Shown here one piece after another: positions 1 through 8,062 of a DNA stretch of 23,749 nucleotides. The stretch is from positions 1-23,749 of the forward strand of contig CAYSWB010000017.1 of assembly GCA_964434575.1 (NCBI GenBank), written 5' to 3'. This DNA comes from DAORHV01 sp964434575 (GTDB lineage Bacteria; Patescibacteriota; Gracilibacteria; Peribacterales; Peribacteraceae). The translations under genes and the position numbers were made by a program. Numbering within the stretch: the stretch's first letter is position 1; every line of letters begins with the position of its first letter. Below the pieces are notes generated by a model, which saw nothing but the letters and a program-made list of their open reading frames with translations, had not been told where the DNA came from and ran no database searches.

Positions 1-1089
<1,089 letters not shown>

Positions 1090-1092
1090 GCG

Positions 1093-2097
1093 TCAGTGCG
1101 CCGTGATGTCGATGCCGGGCGCCGTAGAGGCGCGCATCCGGATCGTTCCGCCGATCGGCAGCGTGGCCGACGGGTACGTGTGGCCGAAGTCCACGTCCGC
1201 GATGATGGGCAACCGCTTGAGCGCAGCGCTGTTCGCGACGATCGCGTCCAGCATGGCCGGCGTGACGGGGCCGAATTCCTGGTTCACAGCGGACCGCTGG
1301 AAGCGGCCGAATAACAGGCCGCGTACGGTCTTGAACCACGGTTGCTGCGTGAGGGACGTCAGGTCGCGGTCGAACGTCCTGGGGTGCGTTTCATGGTCAT
1401 CCTCGACCAGCAGGATCACGTCCTTCGCCTCCGGCATGTACTCCGTGCCCTGCAGCAGGCTGAGCGTGCACAGATTGCCGCCGATGACGACGCCTTCGGC
1501 CGTACCCTCGCCCAGCACGTGCCAGCCGGGGTTTTTCTCGAACGGCCACGGTTTGCCGGCCGAGAAGTACTGGTCCGTCCATTCCGCGGACGGCTGTAGG
1601 TCAATGGGGCCGTCGTGCAGCAGCGTGGCTTCGAACGAATCGTAGGTGTATTGCAGTTGCTGTCCGTAACAAAACTGGCTGAAGTTGGGCCCGCTGTACG
1701 TCACCAGTCCGGTCTTGGCGAAGATGGCGTTGCCCAGCGCGGTGATGTCGGAAAAACCGCACAGGATTTTCGGATTCTTCTTGATCAGCTTGTAGTCGAT
1801 GTGCGGCAGCAGCTGGTTCACGTTCCAGCCGCCGCGCAGGGTGATCATGGCGTGCACGGAAGGGTCCGAGAACGCCGCGTGCAGGTCTTCCACGCGGTGT
1901 TCGATGCTGGTGGACGAGAACGCGTTTCCCTCGCGGATGTGCGCCCCTTCGCTGACCGTCATGCCGCGCTCCTCGAACCAGCGCTTTGCGCGGGACAGGA
2001 GCTCGTCCGTCATCCATGGCATGCTGGGCATGGTGCACGACGGCGCGATGATGCGTACGCCGTCGCCAGGCTTCAGTTTGGGCGGAATGATGCTCAT
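1093..2097 (-). CDS. S66 family serine peptidase, LD-carboxypeptidase / MccF-like
   Basis: The S66 family includes cytoplasmic LD-carboxypeptidases of murein recycling and MccF, which detoxifies microcin C-type peptide-nucleotides. This protein is 334 aa. The nucleophile lies in GFSDITAL (Ser116). The other triad members are probably Glu232 in LLVEDDHE and His306 in DFGHTYPSATLPIG. FDRDLTSL and GLLFGRFQ are typical family segments. The start MSIIPPKLKPGD was chosen because family members begin there and because ATG overlaps the stop of the upstream gene (ATGA, 2094-2097), suggesting translational coupling. A longer in-frame reading up to 2307 runs over the upstream gene and has no homologous content. 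MccF-type and LdcA-type functions cannot be separated by eye; a cytoplasmic location fits the lack of a signal peptide. Confidence 0.88.
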   Translation of the reverse strand: MSIIPPKLKPGDGVRIIAPSCTMPSMPWMTDELLSRAKRWFEERGMTVSEGAHIREGNAFSSTSIEHRVEDLHAAFSDPSVHAMITLRGGWNVNQLLPHIDYKLIKKNPKILCGFSDITALGNAIFAKTGLVTYSGPNFSQFCYGQQLQYTYDSFEATLLHDGPIDLQPSAEWTDQYFSAGKPWPFEKNPGWHVLGEGTAEGVVIGGNLCTLSLLQGTEYMPEAKDVILLVEDDHETHPRTFDRDLTSLTQQPWFKTVRGLLFGRFQRSAVNQEFGPVTPAMLDAIVANSAALKRLPIIADVDFGHTYPSATLPIGGTIRMRASTAPGIDITAH

Positions 2098-2480
2098 ACC
2101 AGGTCCGAGTGTACTACGTCCGCGCGGCGAAACGAGGGCAGCGGCGGGATGGCGAGGGTGGGGGACGGCTCCAGCAGGCGTGTCAGCACCGCGTGCACGG
2201 GCGGCTTTTCGCCGTGCGGCATGCGCGGCATGAGGATTTGCTCTTCGTAGACGCCCGACCGGTTCTTGGCGATGGTCGTGGCCCAGCGGGCGTATTCGTC
2301 GCGGCAATGCAGTTCCACGGACGAAACGCCGTCGGTTTTGCTGAAGACGGACATCCAGCCGAGCACGTGGCGGATGCCCTCGCGCACGAACGAGCTGCCG
2401 TCGGGGAAGGTGAACCGCAGTGCGTCGTCGCCGATGGCCTCGGCGGTGATGACGGGGAAGGATTCGGGTGTCTGGAGCAT
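2094..2480 (-). CDS. Hypothetical protein, 128 aa, coupled to the S66 peptidase
   Basis: Not recognised. Small soluble protein with no signal peptide or membrane segment. The N-terminal half looks like a compact beta-rich domain (ALRFTFPDGSSFVREG), followed by a charged middle and a Pro-rich C-terminus (LEPSPTLAIPPLPSF). Its stop overlaps the start of the peptidase gene by 4 nt (ATGA), so the two are almost certainly co-translated. No Shine-Dalgarno is visible before the ATG (a pyrimidine-rich run precedes it). A hairpin with a T6 tract lies about 27 nt upstream (2508-2534), so read-through or an unseen promoter must feed this unit. Confidence 0.75.
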   Translation of the reverse strand: MLQTPESFPVITAEAIGDDALRFTFPDGSSFVREGIRHVLGWMSVFSKTDGVSSVELHCRDEYARWATTIAKNRSGVYEEQILMPRMPHGEKPPVHAVLTRLLEPSPTLAIPPLPSFRRADVVHSDLV

Positions 2481-2507
2481 TGGGAGTGGAAGGGAAAGAG
2501 AAATACG

Positions 2508-2534
2508 AAAAAACCGCCCTCTGGTTCGCAGAGG
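2508..2534 (-). terminator. Intrinsic terminator-like hairpin in front of the 128-aa gene
   Basis: Read on the minus strand: CCTCTG, loop CGAAC, CAGAGG, then GCGG and TTTTTT. The 6-bp stem is perfect but four bases separate it from the T tract; upstream CCACCC could extend the pairing imperfectly. It may end transcription of the 2678-3976 gene or act as an attenuator for the two downstream genes. Confidence 0.55.
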
Positions 2535-2560
2535 ACTTGGGTGGGCTGGCTATTCAGCGC

Positions 2561-2671
2561 CTACCGCGAGGTCCCCCGCTCCATGGAGCAGGACGACATC
2601 GGGGAGCAGGCGAGGACGTAGGAGCCGTTCACGCCAAGAACGTAACAGGCATACGGACCTCGCGCAAACAT
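2561..2671 (-). CDS. Possible 36-codon leader ORF
   Basis: A short frame starts 6 nt after the stop of the 2678-3976 gene and ends 27 nt before the terminator-like hairpin at 2508-2534. It encodes 36 residues with three Cys and three Tyr (it includes YACYVLGVNGSYVLACS). There is no Shine-Dalgarno. TGC-TCTAAC stands 5 nt before the ATG but is a poor -10. Translation is speculative; it is listed because its position between a promoter-like spot and a terminator resembles a leader peptide. Confidence 0.2.
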   Translation of the reverse strand: MFARGPYACYVLGVNGSYVLACSPMSSCSMERGTSR

Positions 2672-2677
2672 TTCGCG

Positions 2678-3976
2678 TTAGAGCATGCCCTGCAGGCCGC
2701 GCGGTGTTGCATCTTCGCCCTGGCTGTACAGCGCCAGCGAGGCGTACGCGATCTGCGGGTATTTGTCCCATGGCAGCGGCATCAGCTGGCCGACCTTCTT
2801 CAGCACGCCCTGCAAATACTGCAGGTCGAGGGCGGCCGCTTCGCGTTCATCGCGGGGCTTTGTCGCGTCGCTGTACTCTCCGGCAGCGCGCATGATGTGC
2901 CACTGCAGAACCGCCAGGCGCTGCTCGAGCATCCGTTGCTGATCCGCGTTCAGCGTTCCGAGTTCCAGCAGCGGGCCCATGGCATGGCGGATCGCTTCTT
3001 TTGCCTCGCCGTCGACCAGCCGCACCTTCGTCCGAGGCGTGCCCTCCGTATCCGCCCATTCCAGTTCCAGCAGCTTTTCAAGGCGCTCGTCGCGCGTGCC
3101 GAACGGGTGCGTTTTGTGCTTGTGCTTCATCTCTTCGCCGATGGTCTTTTTGTCGGCGTCCGCCCAATGCGCTGTGCGGTCGGCGAGGAAGAGTTCGCGC
3201 GTCAGCCTGGTTTCCAAGTCGCCCATGGCCGTCATGTCCCCGTCGCCGGTTTTTTCGGCCCATGCGTCCATCACGGTGCCCACCACCGCTTGGCGGGTTT
3301 CGGCGCTGAATGCCGACTTCCCGCTGACAAGCGCCCAGAGCTTCTGGCGCATCTGGCTTTCCAGCACGATGACTTTGCCGTTGCCGGTGTCCAGCGAACA
3401 CAGGTACGGAACGGCTTCCCGAAGGAGCGCCTCCATGGCTTTGGTGTCGGACTCGTTGTGCAGGTTGCCGCCGGCCGCGGCCAGGAACAATTCTCTATCG
3501 TACCGGCTGGTGCCGATTTGGGTATCGACCCAGAATTCATGCTGGCGGTCGTCGCTGAACACCTGGCGGCCTTTGCCCCAGAGCTTACTGATCGGCGTTG
3601 CCGTCAGCAGACTGCCCACGTTCACGCGTCCGATGAGATCGCTGCGCACCGCGCGGGCGGTGTCTTCCAGCGGCGCCTGCCTATGCAGCGTGCCGCGCAC
3701 CGCGCGCTCGAGCGTTTCCCAGGCCAGGTAGTACTGGGCGGCACGCTCGTAGTCCCAGCGATGACTCTTCAGCGCCGGCCGCTGCCGCAGCACGGCCGTC
3801 AGGCGCTCCCATGTGTCGCGCGCGAAATCGTCCACCGCGTAGGGCGTTTCGGCGAGTGCCGGCTGGGTCCAGTAATACGGGTACGGCGATTCGCGCTTCC
3901 AGGCTGCCAGCAGATGCGCATTGTGGTCGGCGTGGCCGAGCTCGCGGACGGGCGGGTGGGAGGGTGTTTCGGGCAT
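2678..3976 (-). CDS. Hypothetical protein, about 432 aa
   Basis: Not recognised. Predicted soluble, largely helical and charged, with no signal peptide or membrane segment. Visible segments are a His/Tyr/Trp-rich N-terminus (ELGHADHNAHLLAAWKRE, then PYPYYWTQPAL), a Lys/His patch EEMKHKHKTHPFGTRDERLE about two thirds in, and a C-terminal helical region with DADQQRM-like heptads. The start at 3976 (MPETPSHPPV) was chosen to avoid running into the purB promoter. An in-frame ATG at 4006 is possible, and neither has a Shine-Dalgarno. A minus-strand TATAGC overlapping the purB -10 could serve the longer form. It is transcribed divergently from purB. Long uninterrupted coding with the GC-rich codon use of its neighbours supports a real gene. 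Confidence 0.72.
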   Translation of the reverse strand: MPETPSHPPVRELGHADHNAHLLAAWKRESPYPYYWTQPALAETPYAVDDFARDTWERLTAVLRQRPALKSHRWDYERAAQYYLAWETLERAVRGTLHRQAPLEDTARAVRSDLIGRVNVGSLLTATPISKLWGKGRQVFSDDRQHEFWVDTQIGTSRYDRELFLAAAGGNLHNESDTKAMEALLREAVPYLCSLDTGNGKVIVLESQMRQKLWALVSGKSAFSAETRQAVVGTVMDAWAEKTGDGDMTAMGDLETRLTRELFLADRTAHWADADKKTIGEEMKHKHKTHPFGTRDERLEKLLELEWADTEGTPRTKVRLVDGEAKEAIRHAMGPLLELGTLNADQQRMLEQRLAVLQWHIMRAAGEYSDATKPRDEREAAALDLQYLQGVLKKVGQLMPLPWDKYPQIAYASLALYSQGEDATPRGLQGML

Positions 3977-4033
3977 ACGAGGTGGCCTACCGTACTCGGA
4001 AACCATCCGGCTGGCAATTCCGACCCCTCTTGC

Positions 4034-4042
4034 TGCTATACT
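4034..4042 (+). promoter_or_regulatory. Extended -10 of purB
   Basis: TGC-TATACT, with 8 nt between the hexamer and the purB ATG at 4051. Transcription would start at or next to the start codon, so the mRNA is probably leaderless. No good -35 is visible, as is usual for extended -10 promoters. Confidence 0.6.
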
Positions 4043-4050
4043 TCCGGCCA

Positions 4051-5367
4051 ATGCAAGCCCTCTCTCCCCTCGATGGACGCTACGCAAGCAAGGTCGATGC
4101 GCTGCGCCCGTTCTTTTCCGAAGAAGCCCTCATCCGCGCGCGCATCTTCGTTGAAATCAGTTACTTCGCCGCGCTGGCCGACGAGAAAGGCATCCGCGAA
4201 CTGAAGCCTTTGCTTCAGCGCGAGAAGAAGGCGCTGCAGGAGATCGTGGACAACTTCGACGCCAAGGAAGCCGAGAAGGTGAAGCAGATCGAGAAGGTCA
4301 CCAACCACGACGTGAAGGCGGTGGAGTACTACCTGCGCGGCCGCCTGGAGAAGATCAACGGCGCCAAGGCCAAGACCGAATTCGTCCACTTCGCCCTCAC
4401 CAGCGAGGACGTGAACAACCTGGCGTACGGCGTTTTAGTGCACGACGCGGTGAAGCGCGTGCTGAAGCCCGAGCTGCAGGCCACCATCGCCGCCCTGCGC
4501 TCGTTCGCCAGCGCCAACAAGCACCGCCCCATGCTCAGCCTCACCCACGGCCAGCCCGCCACGCCCACCACGCTGGGTAAAGAGATCATGGTGTTCGTGG
4601 AGCGCCTGGAGCGCCAGCGCGACACGCTGTCCTCGTTCCGCATGCAGGGCAAGTTCGGCGGCGCGGTCGGCAACTACATGGCCCACAAGGCCGCATACCC
4701 GGACGTGAACTGGGAGGTGTTCGGCCGCAAGTTCATCAAGTCTCTCGGCCTCACGCCCATCGAGAACGCCACGCAGATCAACCCGCACGACGACATCGCC
4801 GAGCTGGGGCACCTGTACATGCGCATCAACACCATCCTGCTCGATTTCTCGCGCGACGCGTGGCTGTACATCATGCGCGGCATCTTCAAGCAGAAAGTCG
4901 TGAAGACCGAGACCGGCTCCTCCACCATGCCGCACAAGGTGAACCCCATCGATTTCGAGAACGCCGAAGGCAACCTCGGCATCAGCTCGGCGCTGTTTGG
5001 CCATCTGGCCGAGAAACTGCCGGTCAGCCGCATGCAGCGCGATCTTTCCGACTCCACCGTGCAGCGCAACATCGGCGTGGCGTTCGGCTACCACCTGCTG
5101 GCCCTCAAGTCCTTCAACAAGGGCCTGGGTAAGCTCTCCGTGGACAAAGAGAGGATGACCGAAGAACTGGAGACGCACCCCGAGGTGCTGGGCGAGGCTG
5201 TCCAGACGGTTATGCGCAAGAACGGGTACCTGGACGCCTACGAGCAGATGAAGAAGCTCACGCGCGGCCAGAAGATCACCAAGCAGCTTTTGGTCGGCTT
5301 CGTCGAAAAGCTCGACATCGCCGGACCCGACCGCCAGCGGCTCTTGAAGATGCTCGGCGAGCCCTGA
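4051..5367 (+). CDS. purB: Adenylosuccinate lyase
   Basis: Purine biosynthesis enzyme that cleaves SAICAR to AICAR plus fumarate and adenylosuccinate to AMP plus fumarate. It is 438 aa, close to the length of the E. coli-type PurB, and opens with the typical SPLDGRYASKV. Catalytic segments seen are TSEDVNN, THGQPATPTT (His166) and the fumarate lyase signature GSSTMPHKVNPIDFENAEGN starting at residue 289, which carries the mobile loop serine. The next conserved block is RDLSDSTVQRNIG. The ATG sits 8 nt after an extended -10. A 7-bp inverted repeat (5352-5358 with 5372-5378) spans the stop codon. It is divergent from the 2678-3976 gene and followed after 52 nt by an unknown gene. Subfamily and function are clear. 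Confidence 0.97.
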   Translation: MQALSPLDGRYASKVDALRPFFSEEALIRARIFVEISYFAALADEKGIRELKPLLQREKKALQEIVDNFDAKEAEKVKQIEKVTNHDVKAVEYYLRGRLEKINGAKAKTEFVHFALTSEDVNNLAYGVLVHDAVKRVLKPELQATIAALRSFASANKHRPMLSLTHGQPATPTTLGKEIMVFVERLERQRDTLSSFRMQGKFGGAVGNYMAHKAAYPDVNWEVFGRKFIKSLGLTPIENATQINPHDDIAELGHLYMRINTILLDFSRDAWLYIMRGIFKQKVVKTETGSSTMPHKVNPIDFENAEGNLGISSALFGHLAEKLPVSRMQRDLSDSTVQRNIGVAFGYHLLALKSFNKGLGKLSVDKERMTEELETHPEVLGEAVQTVMRKNGYLDAYEQMKKLTRGQKITKQLLVGFVEKLDIAGPDRQRLLKMLGEP

Positions 5368-5378
5368 GGGAGCCGAGC
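5352..5378 (+). other. Hairpin across the purB stop codon
   Basis: GCTCGGC (5352-5358) and GCCGAGC (5372-5378) form a perfect 7-bp stem with a 13-nt loop holding the TGA stop. No T tract follows, so it is not a standard intrinsic terminator. It may protect the 3' end of the purB mRNA. Confidence 0.4.
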
Positions 5379-5380
5379 GA

Positions 5381-5411
5381 TTGACCCGAACGCCGCCAGG
5401 CACGATAGTGT
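5381..5411 (+). promoter_or_regulatory. Promoter of the 179-aa gene
   Basis: TTGACC (5381-5386), 17-nt spacer, GATAGT (5404-5409); the overlapping TAGTGT (5406-5411) is an alternative -10 ending 8 nt before the ATG. Either gives a start site at or within a few bases of the ATG at 5420. Confidence 0.5.
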
Positions 5412-5419
5412 GCCACTCC

Positions 5420-5959
5420 ATGCGCATACGCTACGGCACCGATGGCATCGCCAAGCATGAGCGCTCAGCGGGCCTGACGGAGGCCGAGCGGGCCGATGTC
5501 TCGGGCGTGCAGGCGAGGATCCATCGGAAGATTGCCACGCTCCGTTTTGCGTGCAGGTGCGAGCACGAGGTGCGGCTGTCGGATATCGAGCTGGCCCAAG
5601 CAGAAGACGTCGAGAAGGTCGTTCTCGAGGTGCTGTGCCCCGAGCAGGTCCGCGAAAATCATCCAAATTGCGCCCACAACGAGACCTGGGGCCGCGATCC
5701 AGACCCGTTCGGCGCCGAGATCCGCGCGCTCATCGGGCTGCAAATCCTCGATCTGGATGACTGGGACGCCTGGCTGCGGCAGATGCGCGCCCGCATCGCC
5801 GACATCGATGCCAGGGTGGCGCGCGCCCAGGGCGGACCGTTGGCAGCCGCCGTGCCGCTGGACCAGCCAGCCGAGGAGTTGCAGGAGCCGAATTTGAAAG
5901 AGCTGCGGTATATCGGCAGGTTGCTCAAGGGCATTACGGAGGCCATTTTGGCGACCTGA
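5420..5959 (+). CDS. Hypothetical Cys/His-containing protein, 179 aa
   Basis: Not recognised. Soluble and acidic, with no signal peptide. Two clusters could form a zinc site: CRCEH (Cys45, Cys47, His49) and CPEQVRENHPNCAH (Cys73, His81, Cys84, His86). The C-terminal half is helical with a heptad-like run (LRQMRARIADIDARVARAQ). The ATG at 5420 follows a promoter directly; codons upstream in frame from 5381 lie inside the -35/-10 region and are unlikely to be translated. It lies between purB and tRNA-Leu. Zinc binding is inferred from spacing only, and the function is unknown. Confidence 0.72.
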   Translation: MRIRYGTDGIAKHERSAGLTEAERADVSGVQARIHRKIATLRFACRCEHEVRLSDIELAQAEDVEKVVLEVLCPEQVRENHPNCAHNETWGRDPDPFGAEIRALIGLQILDLDDWDAWLRQMRARIADIDARVARAQGGPLAAAVPLDQPAEELQEPNLKELRYIGRLLKGITEAILAT

Positions 5960-5969
5960 GTGATTCCGG

Positions 5970-5999
5970 TTGTCCCCGGCGCGAACGTCGGGTTACACT
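5970..5999 (+). promoter_or_regulatory. Promoter of tRNA-Leu
   Basis: TTGTCC (5970-5975), 18-nt spacer, TACACT (5994-5999). The expected start near 6006 leaves about 30 nt of 5' leader before the mature tRNA. Confidence 0.55.
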
Positions 6000-6036
6000 G
6001 GGGCTCCTCGTTCTTTGACGGAAGCGCTTCAGACAT

Positions 6037-6122
6037 GCCCAGGTGGCGAAATGGCAGACGCACTACCTTGAGGTGGTAGCGGGAGCAATCCCGTGGAGGT
6101 TCGACTCCTCTCCTGGGCACCA
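6037..6122 (+). tRNA. tRNA-Leu (anticodon GAG)
   Basis: Acceptor stem GCCCAGG (6037-6043) pairs with CCTGGGC (6112-6118), followed by A and an encoded CCA (6120-6122). The D arm is GGCGAAATGGCAGAC. The anticodon stem CTACC/GGTAG (6063-6067, 6075-6079) encloses the loop TTGAGGT with GAG at 6070-6072. A long variable arm (CGGGAGCAATCCCG) marks a class II tRNA, and the T arm has GGTTCGACTCC. It decodes CUC and CUU. Confidence 0.97.
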
Positions 6123-6130
6123 TAGAAATT

Positions 6131-6158
6131 CGTGAAAGGGGCTAAAGCCCCTCTCACG
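6131..6158 (+). other. Strong hairpin just after tRNA-Leu
   Basis: A stem of 11 pairs with one A/C mismatch: CGTGA-A-AGGGGC, loop TAAA, GCCCCT-C-TCACG. It has no T tract, so it is more likely an RNA processing or protective structure between the tRNA 3' end and the terminator than a terminator itself. Confidence 0.45.
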
Positions 6159-6177
6159 GGCTCTCCCCGAAGATGAG

Positions 6178-6217
6178 CGGCTCCAGCCCGGAGCAAGTCC
6201 GGGCTTCGCCGTTTTTT
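6178..6217 (+). terminator. Intrinsic terminator of tRNA-Leu
   Basis: Perfect 8-bp stem AGCCCGGA (6185-6192) / TCCGGGCT (6198-6205) with loop GCAAG. An outer CGG (6178-6180) / CCG (6209-6211) closes directly on TTTTTT (6212-6217). The tail TTTTTACGAATAC recurs at 6244-6256. Confidence 0.8.
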
Positions 6218-6287
6218 ACGAATACAGAAGTCTGCCTTCGCGCTTTTTACGAATACGACCTGCCATCGCCGGCTGTGCGGCAACCGG

Positions 6288-7448
6288 TCAGCCGACCAGA
6301 CCCAGGCCCTCCAGCTCTTCCAGACGGCGGCGGGTGGCCGCCAGTTGCTGCTTCACTTCTTCCAGCTCGTTGAGCAGGCGGCGGTTTTCGGCGTTGCGCA
6401 GCAGGAAGGCCTTCCACTTGGGGTCGGTCAGGTTTTCGCGGAACACGCGCTTGTCGGCTTTCAGCCGGGCGTCGGCGGTCGCCACCATCAGGCGGAAGGC
6501 GTTGACGCCAAGCTCCTCCAGCGTCTTGGCTTCCTCGGTGTCCGGCGACAGCGCTTCCTGCAGCGCCTCGAAGAACGTCGCCGAGCCGCAGCTGACCGAC
6601 GGCGTAAAGCGGTCCGGCAGTTTCGCGCGTGAGGCGGCAAGCTTGGCGGCCCATGGCCCGGGGTCGCGCTTGTAGGCCGCGCGGTCTTCGTCATTCCATT
6701 CGTCGTCGTATTCCATGATGAACTCCGGATCGTCGAACGAAATGTGCCCGTTCAGCTCGGCGTCTTCCGCGATCGTCGCCTGCAGCTCCGCCGACAGGGC
6801 GTCCAGCGTCTGCTTGTCCACGGCCCGCTCGTCGCAGCGCACCACGGCGAGGAATTCATCTCCCGCCACCGCATAGGACTCCATCCGAAGGGCGCGTTCC
6901 CGCAGCCAGCGCTGCAACCGTTCGGGAGGCCTGCACAGGAACTTGGCCAGACCTTCCAGGTATTTGCCGGCGTGCGAGTGGCTGGTGCAATCCACGATCG
7001 TCTTCGTGCCGTCCACGTCGATGAAAATGGCGCCCATTCGCTCCAGCTTCTCGGGGCTTTCCGTGGCGGCGACCGTGATGAGGTTGCGGGCGATGATCGG
7101 CGGCTGAGTGTCGAAATGCGCGATGGAGTGGTTGTCGTTCGACAGCGCCGAGTCGCGGCCGATTTCCATGTGCGCCTTCAGCAGTTGCATGTCGAAGAAG
7201 GCGGCCAGTGCGTCTTTTTCATACTGCTCCAGATTCGCATGCGTCTTTCCTTCGGTGCCGACCTCGTAGTCCACCAGCAGGTCCAATTTGCGGCGCACCA
7301 GCGCGCGGATGTACTCCGGTAGCTTGGGCAGCAGCACTTCCCAGAGGTGCGGCGCACCCTCCGGATATTCGGCCGCGTACAGCGCGCGCAACTGCGCATG
7401 CACTGCCAACAAATTAGCCGCCTGGTCGGTTTCGCGTGGTGAATTCAC
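6288..7448 (-). CDS. GGDEF-like domain protein (AGDEF variant)
   Basis: GGDEF domains make cyclic di-GMP from two GTP; degenerate ones bind nucleotides or regulate. This protein is 386 aa. Residues about 140-149 (AIFIDVDGTK) match the phosphate- and Mg-binding strand, followed by a helix KYLEGLAKFL and the signature AGDEF at about 195-199 in place of GGDEF. The N-terminal 130 residues are helical with no recognised sensor domain. The C-terminal 50 residues (NRRLLNELEEVKQQLAATRR) form a coiled coil suited to dimerisation. No membrane segment is seen. The GTG at 7448 was chosen because it lies 6 nt after TATTTA, which has TTGACA 17 nt further up; a GTG at 7454 would overlap the promoter spacing. 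Activity is uncertain. Confidence 0.7.
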   Translation of the reverse strand: MNSPRETDQAANLLAVHAQLRALYAAEYPEGAPHLWEVLLPKLPEYIRALVRRKLDLLVDYEVGTEGKTHANLEQYEKDALAAFFDMQLLKAHMEIGRDSALSNDNHSIAHFDTQPPIIARNLITVAATESPEKLERMGAIFIDVDGTKTIVDCTSHSHAGKYLEGLAKFLCRPPERLQRWLRERALRMESYAVAGDEFLAVVRCDERAVDKQTLDALSAELQATIAEDAELNGHISFDDPEFIMEYDDEWNDEDRAAYKRDPGPWAAKLAASRAKLPDRFTPSVSCGSATFFEALQEALSPDTEEAKTLEELGVNAFRLMVATADARLKADKRVFRENLTDPKWKAFLLRNAENRRLLNELEEVKQQLAATRRRLEELEGLGLVG

Positions 7449-7454
7449 ATGCAC

Positions 7455-7483
7455 TAAATATCATTATTTAAATGTATTGTCAA
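7455..7483 (-). promoter_or_regulatory. Strong promoter of the GGDEF-like gene
   Basis: On the minus strand a perfect TTGACA (7478-7483), exactly 17 nt, then TATTTA (7455-7460), 6 nt before the GTG at 7448. It lies in a short AT-rich patch. The mRNA would be leaderless. Confidence 0.7.
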
Positions 7484-7529
7484 TGTATAGATTGGCTTGA
7501 AGAAGCCATGTGCATCTTCGGCCAAGGGG

Positions 7530-8045
7530 TTACCGCAGCAGGCCTCCGGCGAGCATGTGGTCGCGGATGAACACCGTGCACGGCGTGACCGGCATGTCCG
7601 CCGGGATGTCTTGCAGGTCCACGAACCGGCCGTCGGAAATCTCCACCGGGTGCGTCGTGATGGGATCATCGGTCTCGTAGCGGTAAAAACGCATCAGCTC
7701 CGTTTCTTTGTCGTAGCGGATCAGCTGCGTGACGATCAGCGTTACGGGTCCTTTCGCCGTCAGCCCGAGTTCCTCGCGCAGTTCGCGGACCGCCGCCTGG
7801 TCGTACGTTTCGCCGCTGTCCACGTGGCCGGTGGCCGAAGCCACCCAGTAGCCCGGATAGCGGTCCTTTGTGGCGCTGCGGCGCTGCATGAACACTTTGC
7901 CGTCCTTGCGGAACACGAGTACCGCGATGGACCGGTGGATGAGCGAGGGGTCGGCGTGAACCTGGGCGCGCGTCGCCGTGCCGATCACGCGGTCGTGTTC
8001 GTCGATCACGTCGAAGATTTCGCCCTGCGGATCGGTGGTCTGCAT
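7530..8045 (-). CDS. NUDIX hydrolase (Idi/YfcD-like)
   Basis: NUDIX proteins hydrolyse nucleoside diphosphates linked to another moiety; this branch resembles isopentenyl-diphosphate isomerase and YfcD. It is 171 aa. The opening EIFDVIDEHDRVIGTATR is typical of that branch. The Nudix box runs from GHVDSGE through REL to REELGL (roughly residues 73-95), with all Glu residues for metal binding present. Upstream, HRSIAVLVF and KDRYPGYW also match the branch. It begins 17 nt after the stop of the acyltransferase gene and so is probably in the same transcript; a weak GATACG 8 nt before the ATG could be an internal promoter. The substrate cannot be predicted, and true isomerase activity is not supported by neighbours. 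Confidence 0.85.
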   Translation of the reverse strand: MQTTDPQGEIFDVIDEHDRVIGTATRAQVHADPSLIHRSIAVLVFRKDGKVFMQRRSATKDRYPGYWVASATGHVDSGETYDQAAVRELREELGLTAKGPVTLIVTQLIRYDKETELMRFYRYETDDPITTHPVEISDGRFVDLQDIPADMPVTPCTVFIRDHMLAGGLLR

Positions 8046-8062
8046 GTCCGGAGCGTATCAGA

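Noticed and set aside
2098..2307. N-terminal extension of the S66 peptidase
   Set aside because: It overlaps the 128-aa gene in another frame, is Arg/Pro/Ala-rich and has no homology-like pattern; the ATGA overlap explains the true start.
2468..4204. Long plus-strand frame of 578 codons
   Set aside because: It lies opposite the 2678-3976 gene and runs through a terminator and the purB promoter; the product is Arg/His/Gln-rich in the manner of an antisense shadow of GC-rich coding.
4435..5427. Minus-strand frame of 330 codons
   Set aside because: Antisense to purB, whose identity is certain.
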